Positions 24,453 to 33,232 of a stretch of DNA of 64,000 bases are shown one piece after another. The translations under genes and the position numbers were made by a program. Source of the DNA: Brevundimonas sp. (GTDB lineage: Bacteria > Pseudomonadota > Alphaproteobacteria > Caulobacterales > Caulobacteraceae); assembly GCF_030682035.1 (NCBI RefSeq), contig NZ_JAUXQZ010000045.1, positions 1 through 64,000 of the forward strand, written 5' to 3'. Every line of letters begins with the position of its first letter. Position 1 is the first letter of the stretch. Below the pieces are notes generated by a model that had not been told where the DNA came from, did not search any database, and saw only the letters and a list, made by a program, of their open reading frames with translations.

Positions 24453-25918
24453 GCGCGACCTGTCCCGCCCCGATCAAGCTGTCGGAACTGCTGCGCCGCG
24501 ACGTGGCCGCCGATCCGATGATCACCGGCGTTACGGCGGATAGCCGCAAGGTCGCCCCCGGCGCGCTGTTCGTGGCCCTGCCGGGCAGCGCCGCCGACGG
24601 TCGGGCCTTCATTCCGCAAGCCCTGTCGCAGGGCGCCGCCGCGGTGCTGGCTCCGGCGGATACGGACGCCCGACTGGCTCCCGTTCTGATCACCTCGGGC
24701 GATGTGCGCCGCGCCTACGCTATCGCCGCGCGCGGCTTCTATGGCGCTCAGCCCGCGACCTGCGTGGCGGTGACCGGCACCAACGGCAAGACCTCGGTCG
24801 CCGCCTTTTGCCGCCAGATATGGGCCGCCTTGGGCCTGCATGCCGCGAGCATGGGGACGCTGGGGGTTTTGGCACAAACGGGTAACGTTAACCGCGAGTT
24901 GACGGGGCCCGGGCTGACCAGCCCCGACGCGGCCGACGCGGCGCGGATGCTGGCTGATCTGGCCGGGAGCGGCGTCACCCATCTGGCGCTCGAGGCCTCG
25001 TCGCACGGCATCGACCAACGCCGGCTGGACGGGGTGACCCTGCAGGCCGCCGCCTTCACCAATCTGAGCCAGGATCACCTCGACTATCACGGCGACATGG
25101 TCGCCTATCGAGACGCCAAGCTGCGGCTGTTCGAGACCCTCCTGCCGAGGGGCAGGACAGCGGTGCTGAATGCGGATTCCGACGCCTATTCCAGCTTCGC
25201 CGCCGCCTCGATCATGTCGGGCCTCGGCGTCATGGGCGTCGGCGAACGGGGCCGGGACCTGTCGCTGATCGGGCGCCGGGCCGTGCCCGAGGGCCAGCGC
25301 CTGACCATCGACGCGCGCGGGACCCTCCATGAAGTCCTGTTGCCGCTGGCCGGGGCCTTCCAGGCCTCCAATGCGCTCGTCGCCGCCGGCCTGTGCATCG
25401 CCGCGGGCGAGACGCCCGAGCGAGTGCTGGCCGGGCTGGAGAAGATCACGGGCGCGCAGGGACGGCTGCAACGCATTCCCGGTTCGGGTCGCGGCGAGGT
25501 CTATGTCGACTACGCCCACACGCCCGACGGACTGGAGACGGTGCTGAAGGCGCTGCGTCCGCATGCGACCGGCCGGCTGATCGCGGTCTTCGGCGCCGGT
25601 GGCGACCGCGACAAGGCCAAGCGGCCGTTGATGGGTGAAATCGCCGGCCGTCTGGCTGACGTCTCAATCGTAACGGACGACAACCCGCGCTCCGAGGACC
25701 CGGCCGCGATCCGCAGGGCGGTCCGCGAGGGCTGCCCCGCCGCGCGGGAAGTCGGCGACCGCCGAGCGGCTATTCAACAGGCCATCGAAATGATGGGCGA
25801 CGGAGATGTGGTGGTCATCGCTGGAAAAGGGCATGAGCAGGGACAGATCGTCGGGGGCGTCACCCACCCGTTCGACGACGCCACCGAAGCTGCTGAAGCC
25901 CTGCGCATCCATGCCTGA
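24449..25918 (+). CDS. murE: UDP-MurNAc-tripeptide synthetase (meso-diaminopimelate-adding)
   Basis: 489 residues. ATP-dependent ligase that adds the third stem-peptide residue. The Mur P-loop GTNGKTS is at about residue 109 and the AKT/HTPDGLE region and the DNPR motif (about residue 410), which is diagnostic for meso-DAP rather than lysine, are present. ATG 24449 overlaps the ftsI stop by four bases and the 3' end overlaps murF by eight bases. A longer open frame reaching back to 23888 runs through ftsI and is not coding. Confidence 0.97.
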   Translation: MSATCPAPIKLSELLRRDVAADPMITGVTADSRKVAPGALFVALPGSAADGRAFIPQALSQGAAAVLAPADTDARLAPVLITSGDVRRAYAIAARGFYGAQPATCVAVTGTNGKTSVAAFCRQIWAALGLHAASMGTLGVLAQTGNVNRELTGPGLTSPDAADAARMLADLAGSGVTHLALEASSHGIDQRRLDGVTLQAAAFTNLSQDHLDYHGDMVAYRDAKLRLFETLLPRGRTAVLNADSDAYSSFAAASIMSGLGVMGVGERGRDLSLIGRRAVPEGQRLTIDARGTLHEVLLPLAGAFQASNALVAAGLCIAAGETPERVLAGLEKITGAQGRLQRIPGSGRGEVYVDYAHTPDGLETVLKALRPHATGRLIAVFGAGGDRDKAKRPLMGEIAGRLADVSIVTDDNPRSEDPAAIRRAVREGCPAAREVGDRRAAIQQAIEMMGDGDVVVIAGKGHEQGQIVGGVTHPFDDATEAAEALRIHA

Positions 25919-27320
25919 CAGACCGCTCTGGACCTCCGCCGAGATCGTCGCCGCCACTGGCGGGATCCTGTCCGGCGCGGCCTTCAAGACGACGGGCATC
26001 ACCTACAACAGCCGTGAGATTGTCCGGGGCGACCTGTTTCTGGCGCTGAGAGGCGCGCGGGACGGGCATGACTACGCCGCCGCCGCCTTCGCCGCCGGCG
26101 CGGCCGGGGCGATCACCGAACATCCGGTCGAGGGTGGCCCGTCGGTGGTCGTGGCTGATGCGCTGCGTGGTCTGGAGGCCCTTGCCGAGGCGGCCCGCGA
26201 CCGGACGCCGGCCCGCCGCGGCGCTGTCACCGGTTCGGTCGGCAAGACCAGCGTGACCCAGGCGATCAAGGCGGGACTGGATCTGGCGGGGCCGTCCCAC
26301 GCCTCGATCAAGAGCTACAACAATCATATCGGCGTGCCGCTGACCCTGTCGCGTATGCCGCGCACCACCGAACGGGCCGTGTTCGAGATCGGCATGAATG
26401 CGCCCGGCGAAATCGCGCCGCTGTCGAAAATGGTCCGGCCCCACGCGGCCTGCGTCACGACTGTGGGACCCGTGCATATCGAGGCCTTCGCCGACGGCGA
26501 GGCCGGGGTGGCGGCGGAGAAGGCAGCCATCTTCGAGGGGCTGGTCGATAACGGCGTGGCGGTGTTCAACGCCGATGTGGCCTTTGCGGCCGTGCTCGAT
26601 GCGGCCGCCCGCCGCGCCGGCGCCCGTATCACGACGTTTGGATCGAACGCCGGTTGCGACGCCCGGCTGATCGACTTCCAGCCAAACGACGAAGGGGCCC
26701 GCGTCCGGGCCGAGCTGTTCGGCAAGACCATCGACTTCCCATTGGCCCAGTCCGGCTTCCACTGGGGCCTGAACAGCCTGTGCGTCCTGCTGATGCTCGA
26801 CGCCCTTGATGTGCCGCTGGATACGGCCCTTGCCGCCCTGTCGGAGTTCCGGCCGTTGGCGGGCCGGGGCCAGGTGATGACGATCCATGCGCCCGGCGGC
26901 GACTTCACCCTGATCGACGAGAGCTACAACGCCAATCCCTTGTCGATGGCCGCCGGCTTCCGCAGCCTCGGCGCCCGGCCGCTGCCAGTCAGCGGCGGCC
27001 GTCGGGTCGTGGTTCTGACGGACATGCTGGAACTGGGCGATCAGTCCGAGGCCCTGCACGAGGGTCTGTCCGGGCCGATCGACGCCGCCGGCCTCGATCT
27101 GGTTCACGCCGCCGGGCCGGAGATGAAGCGGCTCTATGACGACCTGCCCGGCTCGCGTCAGGGTCTGTGGCGCGAGACGGCCGCGGAACTGGCCGCCGAG
27201 GCCGCCATGCTGGTGGGCAGGGGGGACATTGTCATGGTCAAGGGTTCAAACGGATCGAAGGCGTCGCTGGTGGCCAAGGCCCTCGCCGCGCTCGGAGAAG
27301 GCTCGGGAGGGGCCGCCTGA
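25911..27320 (+). CDS. murF: UDP-MurNAc-tripeptide-D-alanyl-D-alanine ligase
   Basis: 469 residues, the final cytosolic stem-peptide ligase. The Mur ligase signature GSVGKTSV is at about residue 107 and a MurF-type NAYNANP-like motif ([14 protein letters not shown]) at about 340. ATG 25911 overlaps the murE stop by eight bases; earlier in-frame starts would give a non-conserved leader. The stop TGA shares its A with the mraY ATG. Confidence 0.96.
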   Translation: MPDRPLWTSAEIVAATGGILSGAAFKTTGITYNSREIVRGDLFLALRGARDGHDYAAAAFAAGAAGAITEHPVEGGPSVVVADALRGLEALAEAARDRTPARRGAVTGSVGKTSVTQAIKAGLDLAGPSHASIKSYNNHIGVPLTLSRMPRTTERAVFEIGMNAPGEIAPLSKMVRPHAACVTTVGPVHIEAFADGEAGVAAEKAAIFEGLVDNGVAVFNADVAFAAVLDAAARRAGARITTFGSNAGCDARLIDFQPNDEGARVRAELFGKTIDFPLAQSGFHWGLNSLCVLLMLDALDVPLDTALAALSEFRPLAGRGQVMTIHAPGGDFTLIDESYNANPLSMAAGFRSLGARPLPVSGGRRVVVLTDMLELGDQSEALHEGLSGPIDAAGLDLVHAAGPEMKRLYDDLPGSRQGLWRETAAELAAEAAMLVGRGDIVMVKGSNGSKASLVAKALAALGEGSGGAA

Positions 27321-28429
27321 TGTTTTACCTGCTCTATCTCCACTACGCCGACATTGCGCAGGACTATCCGCTGCTCAATCTGGTCCAGTACCAGACGGTG
27401 CGCGTGGCGCTGGCCATGGCCACGGCCATGATCGTCGCGGTGACCATGGGCAGCCGCTTCATCGCCTGGATGCGGGTCAAACAGGGCAAGGGTCAGCCGA
27501 TCCGCGCCGACGGTCCCGTGTCGCACCTCTCCAAGGTCGGCACGCCGACCATGGGCGGGTTGATGATCCTGGCGGGCATCGCCGTGGCGGTGTTCCTGTG
27601 GGGCGACCTGACCAATCCCTATATCTGGATCGTCTCCGGCGTGACGGCCGCTTTCGGCCTGCTGGGCTTCATCGACGACTACGCCAAGGTGTCGAAACAG
27701 ACTTCGGCCGGACTCACCTCGAGACAGAAGCTCCTGGCCCAGGTGGTCATCTCGGTCATCGCCGGGGTGCTGACGGTGGTCTGGATGAAGGTCTCGCCGA
27801 CCTCTCCCAATCTGGAGACCTCGATCGCCTTCCCCTTCTTCAAGGCCGTGCTGCTGAACGTCGGCTGGTTCTATGTGCTGTTCGCCGCCTTCACCATGGT
27901 CGGTTTTTCGAATGCGGTGAACCTGACCGACGGCCTCGACGGGCTGGCCATCGTGCCGGTGATGATGGCGGCCGCGGCCTTCGGCATCATCACCTACCTC
28001 GTCGGGAACTTCATCTTCTCGGACTATCTGGGCGTCCACCATGTGCCGGGGGCGGGCGAGCTGGCCGTCTTCTGCGCCGCCATGATCGGCGGGGGCACGG
28101 GATTCCTCTGGTACAATGCGCCGCCGGCCAAGATCTTCATGGGCGACACCGGTTCGCTGGCCCTCGGCGGCGCGCTGGGCGCTATCGCCGTGGCCACCAA
28201 GCATGAACTGGTGCTGGGCATCGTCGGCGGCCTGTTCGTGATCGAGGCCGCCTCGGTCATGATCCAGGTCGCCTATTTCAAGGCCACGAAGAAACGCATC
28301 TTCCTGATGGCCCCGATCCACCATCATTTCGAGAAGATGGGCTGGCCGGAATCGACGGTGGTGATCCGCTTCTGGATCGTCTCGGCCATGCTGGCGCTGC
28401 TCGGGCTGGCGACGTTGAAGTTGCGGTGA
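27320..28429 (+). CDS. mraY: Phospho-MurNAc-pentapeptide transferase (lipid I synthase)
   Basis: 369-residue, roughly ten-helix membrane enzyme that joins phospho-MurNAc-pentapeptide to undecaprenyl phosphate. Signature motifs: [11 protein letters not shown] early, the Mg-binding Asp pair in FIDDYAKV (about 117), [10 protein letters not shown] (about 196) and [11 protein letters not shown] at the last cytosolic loop (about 332). ATG 27320 shares a base with murF (TGATG). The downstream 263-base gap contains a hairpin repeat that may split the dcw transcript. Confidence 0.97.
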   Translation: MFYLLYLHYADIAQDYPLLNLVQYQTVRVALAMATAMIVAVTMGSRFIAWMRVKQGKGQPIRADGPVSHLSKVGTPTMGGLMILAGIAVAVFLWGDLTNPYIWIVSGVTAAFGLLGFIDDYAKVSKQTSAGLTSRQKLLAQVVISVIAGVLTVVWMKVSPTSPNLETSIAFPFFKAVLLNVGWFYVLFAAFTMVGFSNAVNLTDGLDGLAIVPVMMAAAAFGIITYLVGNFIFSDYLGVHHVPGAGELAVFCAAMIGGGTGFLWYNAPPAKIFMGDTGSLALGGALGAIAVATKHELVLGIVGGLFVIEAASVMIQVAYFKATKKRIFLMAPIHHHFEKMGWPESTVVIRFWIVSAMLALLGLATLKLR

Positions 28430-28465
28430 TCCAGTTTGCCTGATCGAACACAAACCTTCGCCAGT

Positions 28466-28652
28466 TCACTGAGCCCTCCCCCTCGACGGGGGAGGGTTGG
28501 GCGGGGGTGGAGGCAGAATGTTGCCCGGAAGGCGCCGATGGGCGCCGTCGGCCGGTCTTCGACGACGCCTCTCGCGCCCCGCGCTGAAAGACCGCGCTTC
28601 CACCCCCATCCCCGACCCTTCCCCCGTCGAGGGGGAAGGGAGTCGGTTGTCG
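28466..28652. repeat. Hairpin repeat, copy 3, between mraY and murD
   Basis: CCCTCCCCCTCGACGGGGGAGGG...GGGGGTGGAGG on the left mirrors CCACCCCC...CCCTTCCCCCGTCGAGGGGGAAGG on the right, with about 100 bases between that carry a second small palindrome (GGCGCCGATGGGCGCC). It is the same arm family as copies 1 and 2 and is the only gap of this size in the dcw cluster. Confidence 0.85.
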
Positions 28653-28692
28653 GCCCCGAAAGTTGCCCGGTCCCGGGACGGGAGAGGAATAC

Positions 28693-30108
28693 ATGATCCC
28701 GGTCCCCGGCTTTGAAGGGCGGCGCATCGCGGTCTTCGGCCTCGGACGGTCAGGACTGACGGCCGCGCGCGCGCTCAAGGCCGGAGGGGCCCTGCCGGTG
28801 CTGTGGGATGATAGCGTCTCCAGCCGGATGCAGGCCGAGGCGGAAGGGTTCACGGTCGAGGACTTGACGGGCGCCGACTGGTCGGGGTTCGCGGCGCTGG
28901 TGCTGTCGCCGGGCGCGCCCCTGACTCATCCGAAGCCGCACTGGACCGTGGGCAAGGCCAAGGCCGCGGGGGTCGAGGTGATCGGCGACATCGAACTGTT
29001 CGCCCGGGCGATCGCGGCCCTGCCCGAGGGCGAGCGGCCGGCGGTCATCGGGATCACCGGCACCAACGGCAAATCGACCACCACGGCCCTCATCGGCTGG
29101 GTGCTGAAACAGGCCGGGATGATGGTTCATGTCGGCGGCAACATCGGTATCGGCGTGTTGGCCCTGCCGGCCCCGACGCCTGGGGCGGTCTATGTGATCG
29201 AGGTGTCGAGCTATCAGCTGGACCTGACGACGAGTTTCGCGCCGAGTTTCGCTATCCTGACTAACATCAGCCCCGATCACCTCGACAGACATGGCGGGAT
29301 GGAAGGCTACATCGAAGCCAAGGCGAAAATCTTCCGGGGTAGGGAAACCAGCAAGTACGTCGGCGTGGATGATTCTTGGGGCGGAGCGATCTTTGAGCGA
29401 TTGCTCGACCATCCCATGCGCAACGAGGTCTCGGTGCTGCGGCCACTCAAGCACGTTAGCGGGGCCTACCTCGATGATGGCTGGATCACATACAACCACG
29501 TCGATCTTGCCGGGCGCATCATCCCCCAGAAGGTCATCGATCTTTCGAAGGCTCGGTCTCTACCGGGTCGCCACAACGCTCAGAACGCCGCCTTCGCTTT
29601 CCTCGTCGCCTACGACTTGGGCATCGCTGAAGGAGATGCGGCCAAATACATTCTTACCTTCCCCGGCCTCGCCCACCGGATGGAGGAGGTCGCACGCCTC
29701 GGCCGCGTCCGCTTCGTCAACGACTCCAAGTCCACCAACGCCGATGCGGCGCGTCAGGCGCTGTCGTCCTATGAGCGCAGCTTCTGGATCGCGGGCGGCC
29801 GGGCCAAGCAGGGCGGCATCGACGACCTCGAGGAGCTGTTCCCACGCGTGGTCGAGGCCTTTCTGATCGGCGAGGCGGCGGGGCCGTTCGCCGCCCGGCT
29901 GGGCGAGACGCCGCACCGGATTAGCGGCGACATGGCCTCGGCCGTCGCCGCGGCCGCCGGGGCGGCCGCCGCCACCGGGCGCGAGGAGGTGGTGCTGCTG
30001 TCGCCCGCCGCCGCCAGTTTCGACCAGTATCCCGACTTCGAGGCGCGGGGGGAGGCGTTCCGGGCCGCCGTCCTTAACCTTGGGGCTACGCCTTCAGGGC
30101 ATGGTTAG
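28693..30108 (+). CDS. murD: UDP-MurNAc-L-alanine:D-glutamate ligase
   Basis: 471 residues, cytosolic Mur ligase. The nucleotide-binding GLGRSG (N-terminal Rossmann), P-loop GTNGKSTT (about residue 122), SSYQLD and DHLDRHGGM (central domain) and the FVNDSKSTN and GGRAKQGG motifs (C-terminal domain) are all intact. ATG 28693 follows GGAGAGG. The middle of the gene, about 29335-29700 (residues about 214-335), has roughly 59-62% GC and unusual codons compared with about 70% on both sides, although the frame is unbroken, pointing to a recombinant mosaic. Confidence 0.95.
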   Translation: MIPVPGFEGRRIAVFGLGRSGLTAARALKAGGALPVLWDDSVSSRMQAEAEGFTVEDLTGADWSGFAALVLSPGAPLTHPKPHWTVGKAKAAGVEVIGDIELFARAIAALPEGERPAVIGITGTNGKSTTTALIGWVLKQAGMMVHVGGNIGIGVLALPAPTPGAVYVIEVSSYQLDLTTSFAPSFAILTNISPDHLDRHGGMEGYIEAKAKIFRGRETSKYVGVDDSWGGAIFERLLDHPMRNEVSVLRPLKHVSGAYLDDGWITYNHVDLAGRIIPQKVIDLSKARSLPGRHNAQNAAFAFLVAYDLGIAEGDAAKYILTFPGLAHRMEEVARLGRVRFVNDSKSTNADAARQALSSYERSFWIAGGRAKQGGIDDLEELFPRVVEAFLIGEAAGPFAARLGETPHRISGDMASAVAAAAGAAAATGREEVVLLSPAAASFDQYPDFEARGEAFRAAVLNLGATPSGHG

Positions 30109-30114
30109 CGAACC

Positions 30115-31296
30115 ATGACCACCCACAGCTACAGCCCCGCCTTTTCGCGCAACGACCAGAGCCCGATCGCCAAATGGTTCTGGACCATTGATCGGGGCCT
30201 GCTGGCCGCGGCCCTGACCCTGGTTGCGCTCGGCGTGGCGCTGAGTTTCGCCTCCAGCCCGGCGGCCATCCTGGCCGATGAGTCGATCTCCGACCCGTTC
30301 CACTATTCGTGGCGGATGATCGTCTGGGCCTCCGGAGGGACGACGGCCATGCTGCTCGCCTCCCTGCTGTCGCCGCGTGGCGTGCGCCGCATCGCCGTGC
30401 TGGCCCTGCTCGGCGCCATAGTCGTCATGGCCGCCCTGCCGTTCATCGGCAATGAGGTGAAGGGGGCGGCGCGCTGGGTGAACCTGGGTCCGTTCAGCCT
30501 GCAGCCGTCCGAATTCGCCAAGCCGGGGCTGATCGTCTTCGCCGCCTGGATGTTTTCCGAGGCGCAGAAGGGGCAGGGGGTGCCCGGGGTCTCGATCGCC
30601 TTCGCGACATGGGCCCTGACCGTCGGACTGCTGCTGATCCAGCCCGACATCGGCCAGACCCTGCTGATCACCACCACCTTCATGGCCGTCTTCTTCATGG
30701 CCGGGGTGCCATTGAAGTGGGTGGCGGCGCTGGCGGCGGCGGGGGCGGGGGGCGTCGTCGGCCTGTATTTCGCTTTCGGCCACATGCGCGACCGGTTGAG
30801 CCGCTTCTTCTCGCCCGAGACGGCCGACACCCACCAGATCGACCGCGCGTCGGAGGCCATCCGCGCCGGCGGCCTGGTCGGGCGGGGGATCGGCGAGGGC
30901 GTGATGAAGCGGTCGGTGCCCGACCTGCACACCGATTTCATCTATTCCGTCGGGGCGGAGGAGTTCGGCCTGGTCCTGTCGCTGGCCATGATCGGCCTCT
31001 ACGCCTTCATCGTGGTGCGTGGGATGCGGCGGGCGATGAAGCTGACCGACCCGTTCGAACAGACGGCGGCGGCGGGGCTGTTCATGCTGATCGGGCTGCA
31101 GGCCTGCATCAACATCGCGGTGAACCTGAACCTGATCCCGACCAAGGGGATGACCCTGCCTTTCATCAGCTATGGCGGCTCGTCGATGCTGGCCATGGGG
31201 CTGACCATGGGTCTGGCCCTGGCCTTGACCCGCCGCCGCCCCGGCGCCTACGAGCCGGGGGCCAGCCTGCCGGATCGCCGGCGGATATTGCCGTAG
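30115..31296 (+). CDS. ftsW: Peptidoglycan polymerase FtsW
   Basis: 393-residue SEDS-family membrane glycosyltransferase that polymerises lipid II at the septum with FtsI. About ten hydrophobic segments are visible. The conserved GAARWVNLGPFSLQPSEFAK loop, the QPDIGQT strand and the YGGSSMLAMG C-terminal motif are all present. ATG 30115 lies six bases after murD; the RBS is not strong. Followed within seven bases by murG. Confidence 0.96.
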   Translation: MTTHSYSPAFSRNDQSPIAKWFWTIDRGLLAAALTLVALGVALSFASSPAAILADESISDPFHYSWRMIVWASGGTTAMLLASLLSPRGVRRIAVLALLGAIVVMAALPFIGNEVKGAARWVNLGPFSLQPSEFAKPGLIVFAAWMFSEAQKGQGVPGVSIAFATWALTVGLLLIQPDIGQTLLITTTFMAVFFMAGVPLKWVAALAAAGAGGVVGLYFAFGHMRDRLSRFFSPETADTHQIDRASEAIRAGGLVGRGIGEGVMKRSVPDLHTDFIYSVGAEEFGLVLSLAMIGLYAFIVVRGMRRAMKLTDPFEQTAAAGLFMLIGLQACINIAVNLNLIPTKGMTLPFISYGGSSMLAMGLTMGLALALTRRRPGAYEPGASLPDRRRILP

Positions 31297-31303
31297 GAAT
31301 CTG

Positions 31304-32410
31304 ATGTCGAAGGTCTGCGTCGTCGCCGCCGGGGGCACCGGGGGCCATATGTTCCCGGCCGAGGCGTTGGCGCGCGAACTGGCGGAACGCGGCTGGCGCG
31401 TCGTCCTGGCCACCGATCACCGCGGCGAGAGCTACGCCCAGGCTTTTCCAGCCGAGGAGCGGATCGCGCTGGACGCCGCCACCGGGCGCGGGCCGGTCGG
31501 CATGGCCAAGGCGGGCGTGGCCATCACGCGCGGAGTGGTCAAGGCCTGGGCGGCGCTGAAACGGCTGGACGCGGCGGTGGTGGTCGGCTTCGGCGGCTAT
31601 CCCTCGGCCCCGGCTCTGCTGGCGGCCCTGAGCCAGGGACGGCCGACGCTGCTGCATGAACAGAATTCGGTGCTGGGGCGCACCAACCGCTGGCTCAGCC
31701 CCTATGTCGGCGCCGTCGCGGCGTCCTTCCCGAACCTGCGGATGGTCCCGTCGGGCGTCGGGGCGCGGGTGACCCTGATCGGCAATCCGGTCCGTCCCGA
31801 CATCCGCGCCCTGTTCGATCGGCCGTACGCCGCCCCGACCGCGCGCGGGCCGATCCATGTGCTGGTCACCGGCGGCAGCCAGGGCGCGCGCATTCTGTCC
31901 GAGGCCGTGCCGCAGGCCTTGGCCGCCCTGCCGGAACCGCTGCGCAAACGGCTGAGGGTGCAGCAACAGTCGCGGGCCGAGACGCTGGAAGCCACCCGCG
32001 CTGTCTATGCGGCTGCGGAGATCGAGGCCGAGGCCGCGCCCTTCTTCGGCGACATGGCCCGGCGGCTGTCGGGCACGCACCTGGTCATCGGCCGCGCCGG
32101 GGCCTCGACCTGTTCGGAACTGGCGGTGGCGGCCCTGCCGTCCCTGCTGATCCCGTTGAAGATCGCCATGGACGACCACCAGCGCTTCAACGCCTTGAGT
32201 CTGGCCGAAGCCGGCGGGGCCGAGATGGTGCTGGAGGATGAGGCGACGGTGGAGCGGCTGACGGCGGCGCTGCTGTCGCTGTTGGGCAATCCAGTGCGGC
32301 TGGCGGCGATGAGCGGAGGGGCGAAGTCGGCGGCCCTGCCGGACGCGACCGCGAAGCTGGCGGACATGGTGGAGGCGGCGGCCCGCCAGGTGTTCGGTCC
32401 CGGAGTTTGA
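31304..32410 (+). CDS. murG: UDP-GlcNAc:lipid I GlcNAc transferase
   Basis: 368-residue GT28 glycosyltransferase on the cytosolic face that makes lipid II. The N-terminal GGTGGHMFPA loop, HEQNSVLG, and the donor-binding VTGGSQGARILSE and GRAGASTCSELA motifs are present. This is the last cell-wall gene of the cluster here: murC, murB, ddl and the ftsQAZ block, usually next in alphaproteobacteria, do not follow. The next plus-strand gene is a copper chaperone-like lipoprotein. Confidence 0.97.
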   Translation: MSKVCVVAAGGTGGHMFPAEALARELAERGWRVVLATDHRGESYAQAFPAEERIALDAATGRGPVGMAKAGVAITRGVVKAWAALKRLDAAVVVGFGGYPSAPALLAALSQGRPTLLHEQNSVLGRTNRWLSPYVGAVAASFPNLRMVPSGVGARVTLIGNPVRPDIRALFDRPYAAPTARGPIHVLVTGGSQGARILSEAVPQALAALPEPLRKRLRVQQQSRAETLEATRAVYAAAEIEAEAAPFFGDMARRLSGTHLVIGRAGASTCSELAVAALPSLLIPLKIAMDDHQRFNALSLAEAGGAEMVLEDEATVERLTAALLSLLGNPVRLAAMSGGAKSAALPDATAKLADMVEAAARQVFGPGV

Positions 32411-32568
32411 TGGTGCAATCTTTCCGCTGAATGGAAGGAAGCGCTATGGGCCAGTTACTCCACGGAAACGCCCGCACGACTGCTGTCCGTGTGCAAGCGT
32501 GACAGGGCGCCGCCTTGCCCGGCGCCGGAGGGGGCGATAGACCGCGCTCACCCGACAGGATGACCGTC

Positions 32569-33051
32569 ATGACCCGCGCCCCGATCCTCGCCCTCGCCCT
32601 GCTGGCGCTGACCGCCTGTTCCGGCCAGCCCTCCCGGTCGGGTGACGCCGCGACGGTCCAGGTCGCGGGCGCCGTCTGCCGACCCACGCCGGTCGGCCGC
32701 CAGACCACCGGCTGCTACCTGACCCTGACCGCCGCCGCCGCCGACCGGCTGGCCTCGGTCGCCAGCCCCGACGCCAACATCGTCCAGATCCATGAGAGCC
32801 GGATCGAGAGCAATATGATGATGATGCGCGAGCTCAGGGAGGGCCTGCCCCTCCCGGCCGGCCAGGCCGTCGCCCTGGCGCCCGGCGGCAGTCACCTGAT
32901 GCTTCTGGGGGTCAAGGAGCCTCTGGTCGCCGGCGACACTGTCGCCCTGACCTTGACCTTCGCTGCTTCGGCCCCGGTCGAGGTGACCGCGACCGTCGGC
33001 CAGCCGGCCGCGTCCGAAGACGATCACGCGGCCGCCCCCGCCGCTCACTGA
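32569..33051 (+). CDS. PCuAC-type periplasmic copper chaperone (lipoprotein)
   Basis: 160 residues. Lipobox LTAC puts it at the envelope as a lipoprotein. The PCuAC (DUF461) signature is readable: His in IHESR, a Met-rich NMMMMREL helix about ten residues later, and HLMLLGV about 20 residues further (H-x10-M-x21-HxM pattern), which binds Cu(I) for delivery to the cytochrome oxidase CuA site. ATG 32569 has AGGA eight bases upstream; ATG 32560 is a rival. The mature tail is His/Ala-rich (DDHAAAPAAH), which may bind metal. Confidence 0.88.
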   Translation: MTRAPILALALLALTACSGQPSRSGDAATVQVAGAVCRPTPVGRQTTGCYLTLTAAAADRLASVASPDANIVQIHESRIESNMMMMRELREGLPLPAGQAVALAPGGSHLMLLGVKEPLVAGDTVALTLTFAASAPVEVTATVGQPAASEDDHAAAPAAH

Positions 33052-33057
33052 CGTCCA

Positions 33058-33105
33058 GACCATTTTTGCTTCGGGTCGAATCGACCCGAAGCAAAAAAAA
33101 TGGTC
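33058..33105. repeat. 48-bp near-perfect palindrome
   Basis: GACCATTTTT-GCTTCGGGTCG on the left and CGACCCGAAGC-AAAAAAAATGGTC on the right, with a three-base loop near 33079-33081 and three extra A on the right. T-run first and A-run last on both strands, so it is not a standard intrinsic terminator. It lies seven bases after the PCuAC stop codon. Confidence 0.85.
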
Positions 33106-33118
33106 CAGCATCAATCTG

Positions 33119-33177
33119 GAGCGAAATCTGAGCCGAGCCGAACTGCGTCCAGCTCAACCGATTTCGCTCTGGCCTGA
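33119..33177. repeat. Intergenic palindromic repeat (AGCGAAAT family), copy 2
   Basis: GAGCGAAAT...CTGCGTCCAGCTCAACCG-ATTTCGCTCT, the second member of the family at 13858-13915. The ends (AGCGAAAT / ATTTCGCT) are a perfect 8-bp inverted repeat. Confidence 0.72.
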
Positions 33178-33232
33178 CAAACCGGTCGCGACCGGCTAAA
33201 GGCTCGCGCTCACGAGGAACCTCCCCAAGACC

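Noticed and set aside
33058-33105. The 48-bp palindrome as an intrinsic terminator
   Set aside because: The T-run is 5' and the A-run 3' on each strand, the wrong order; kept as a palindrome of unknown role.
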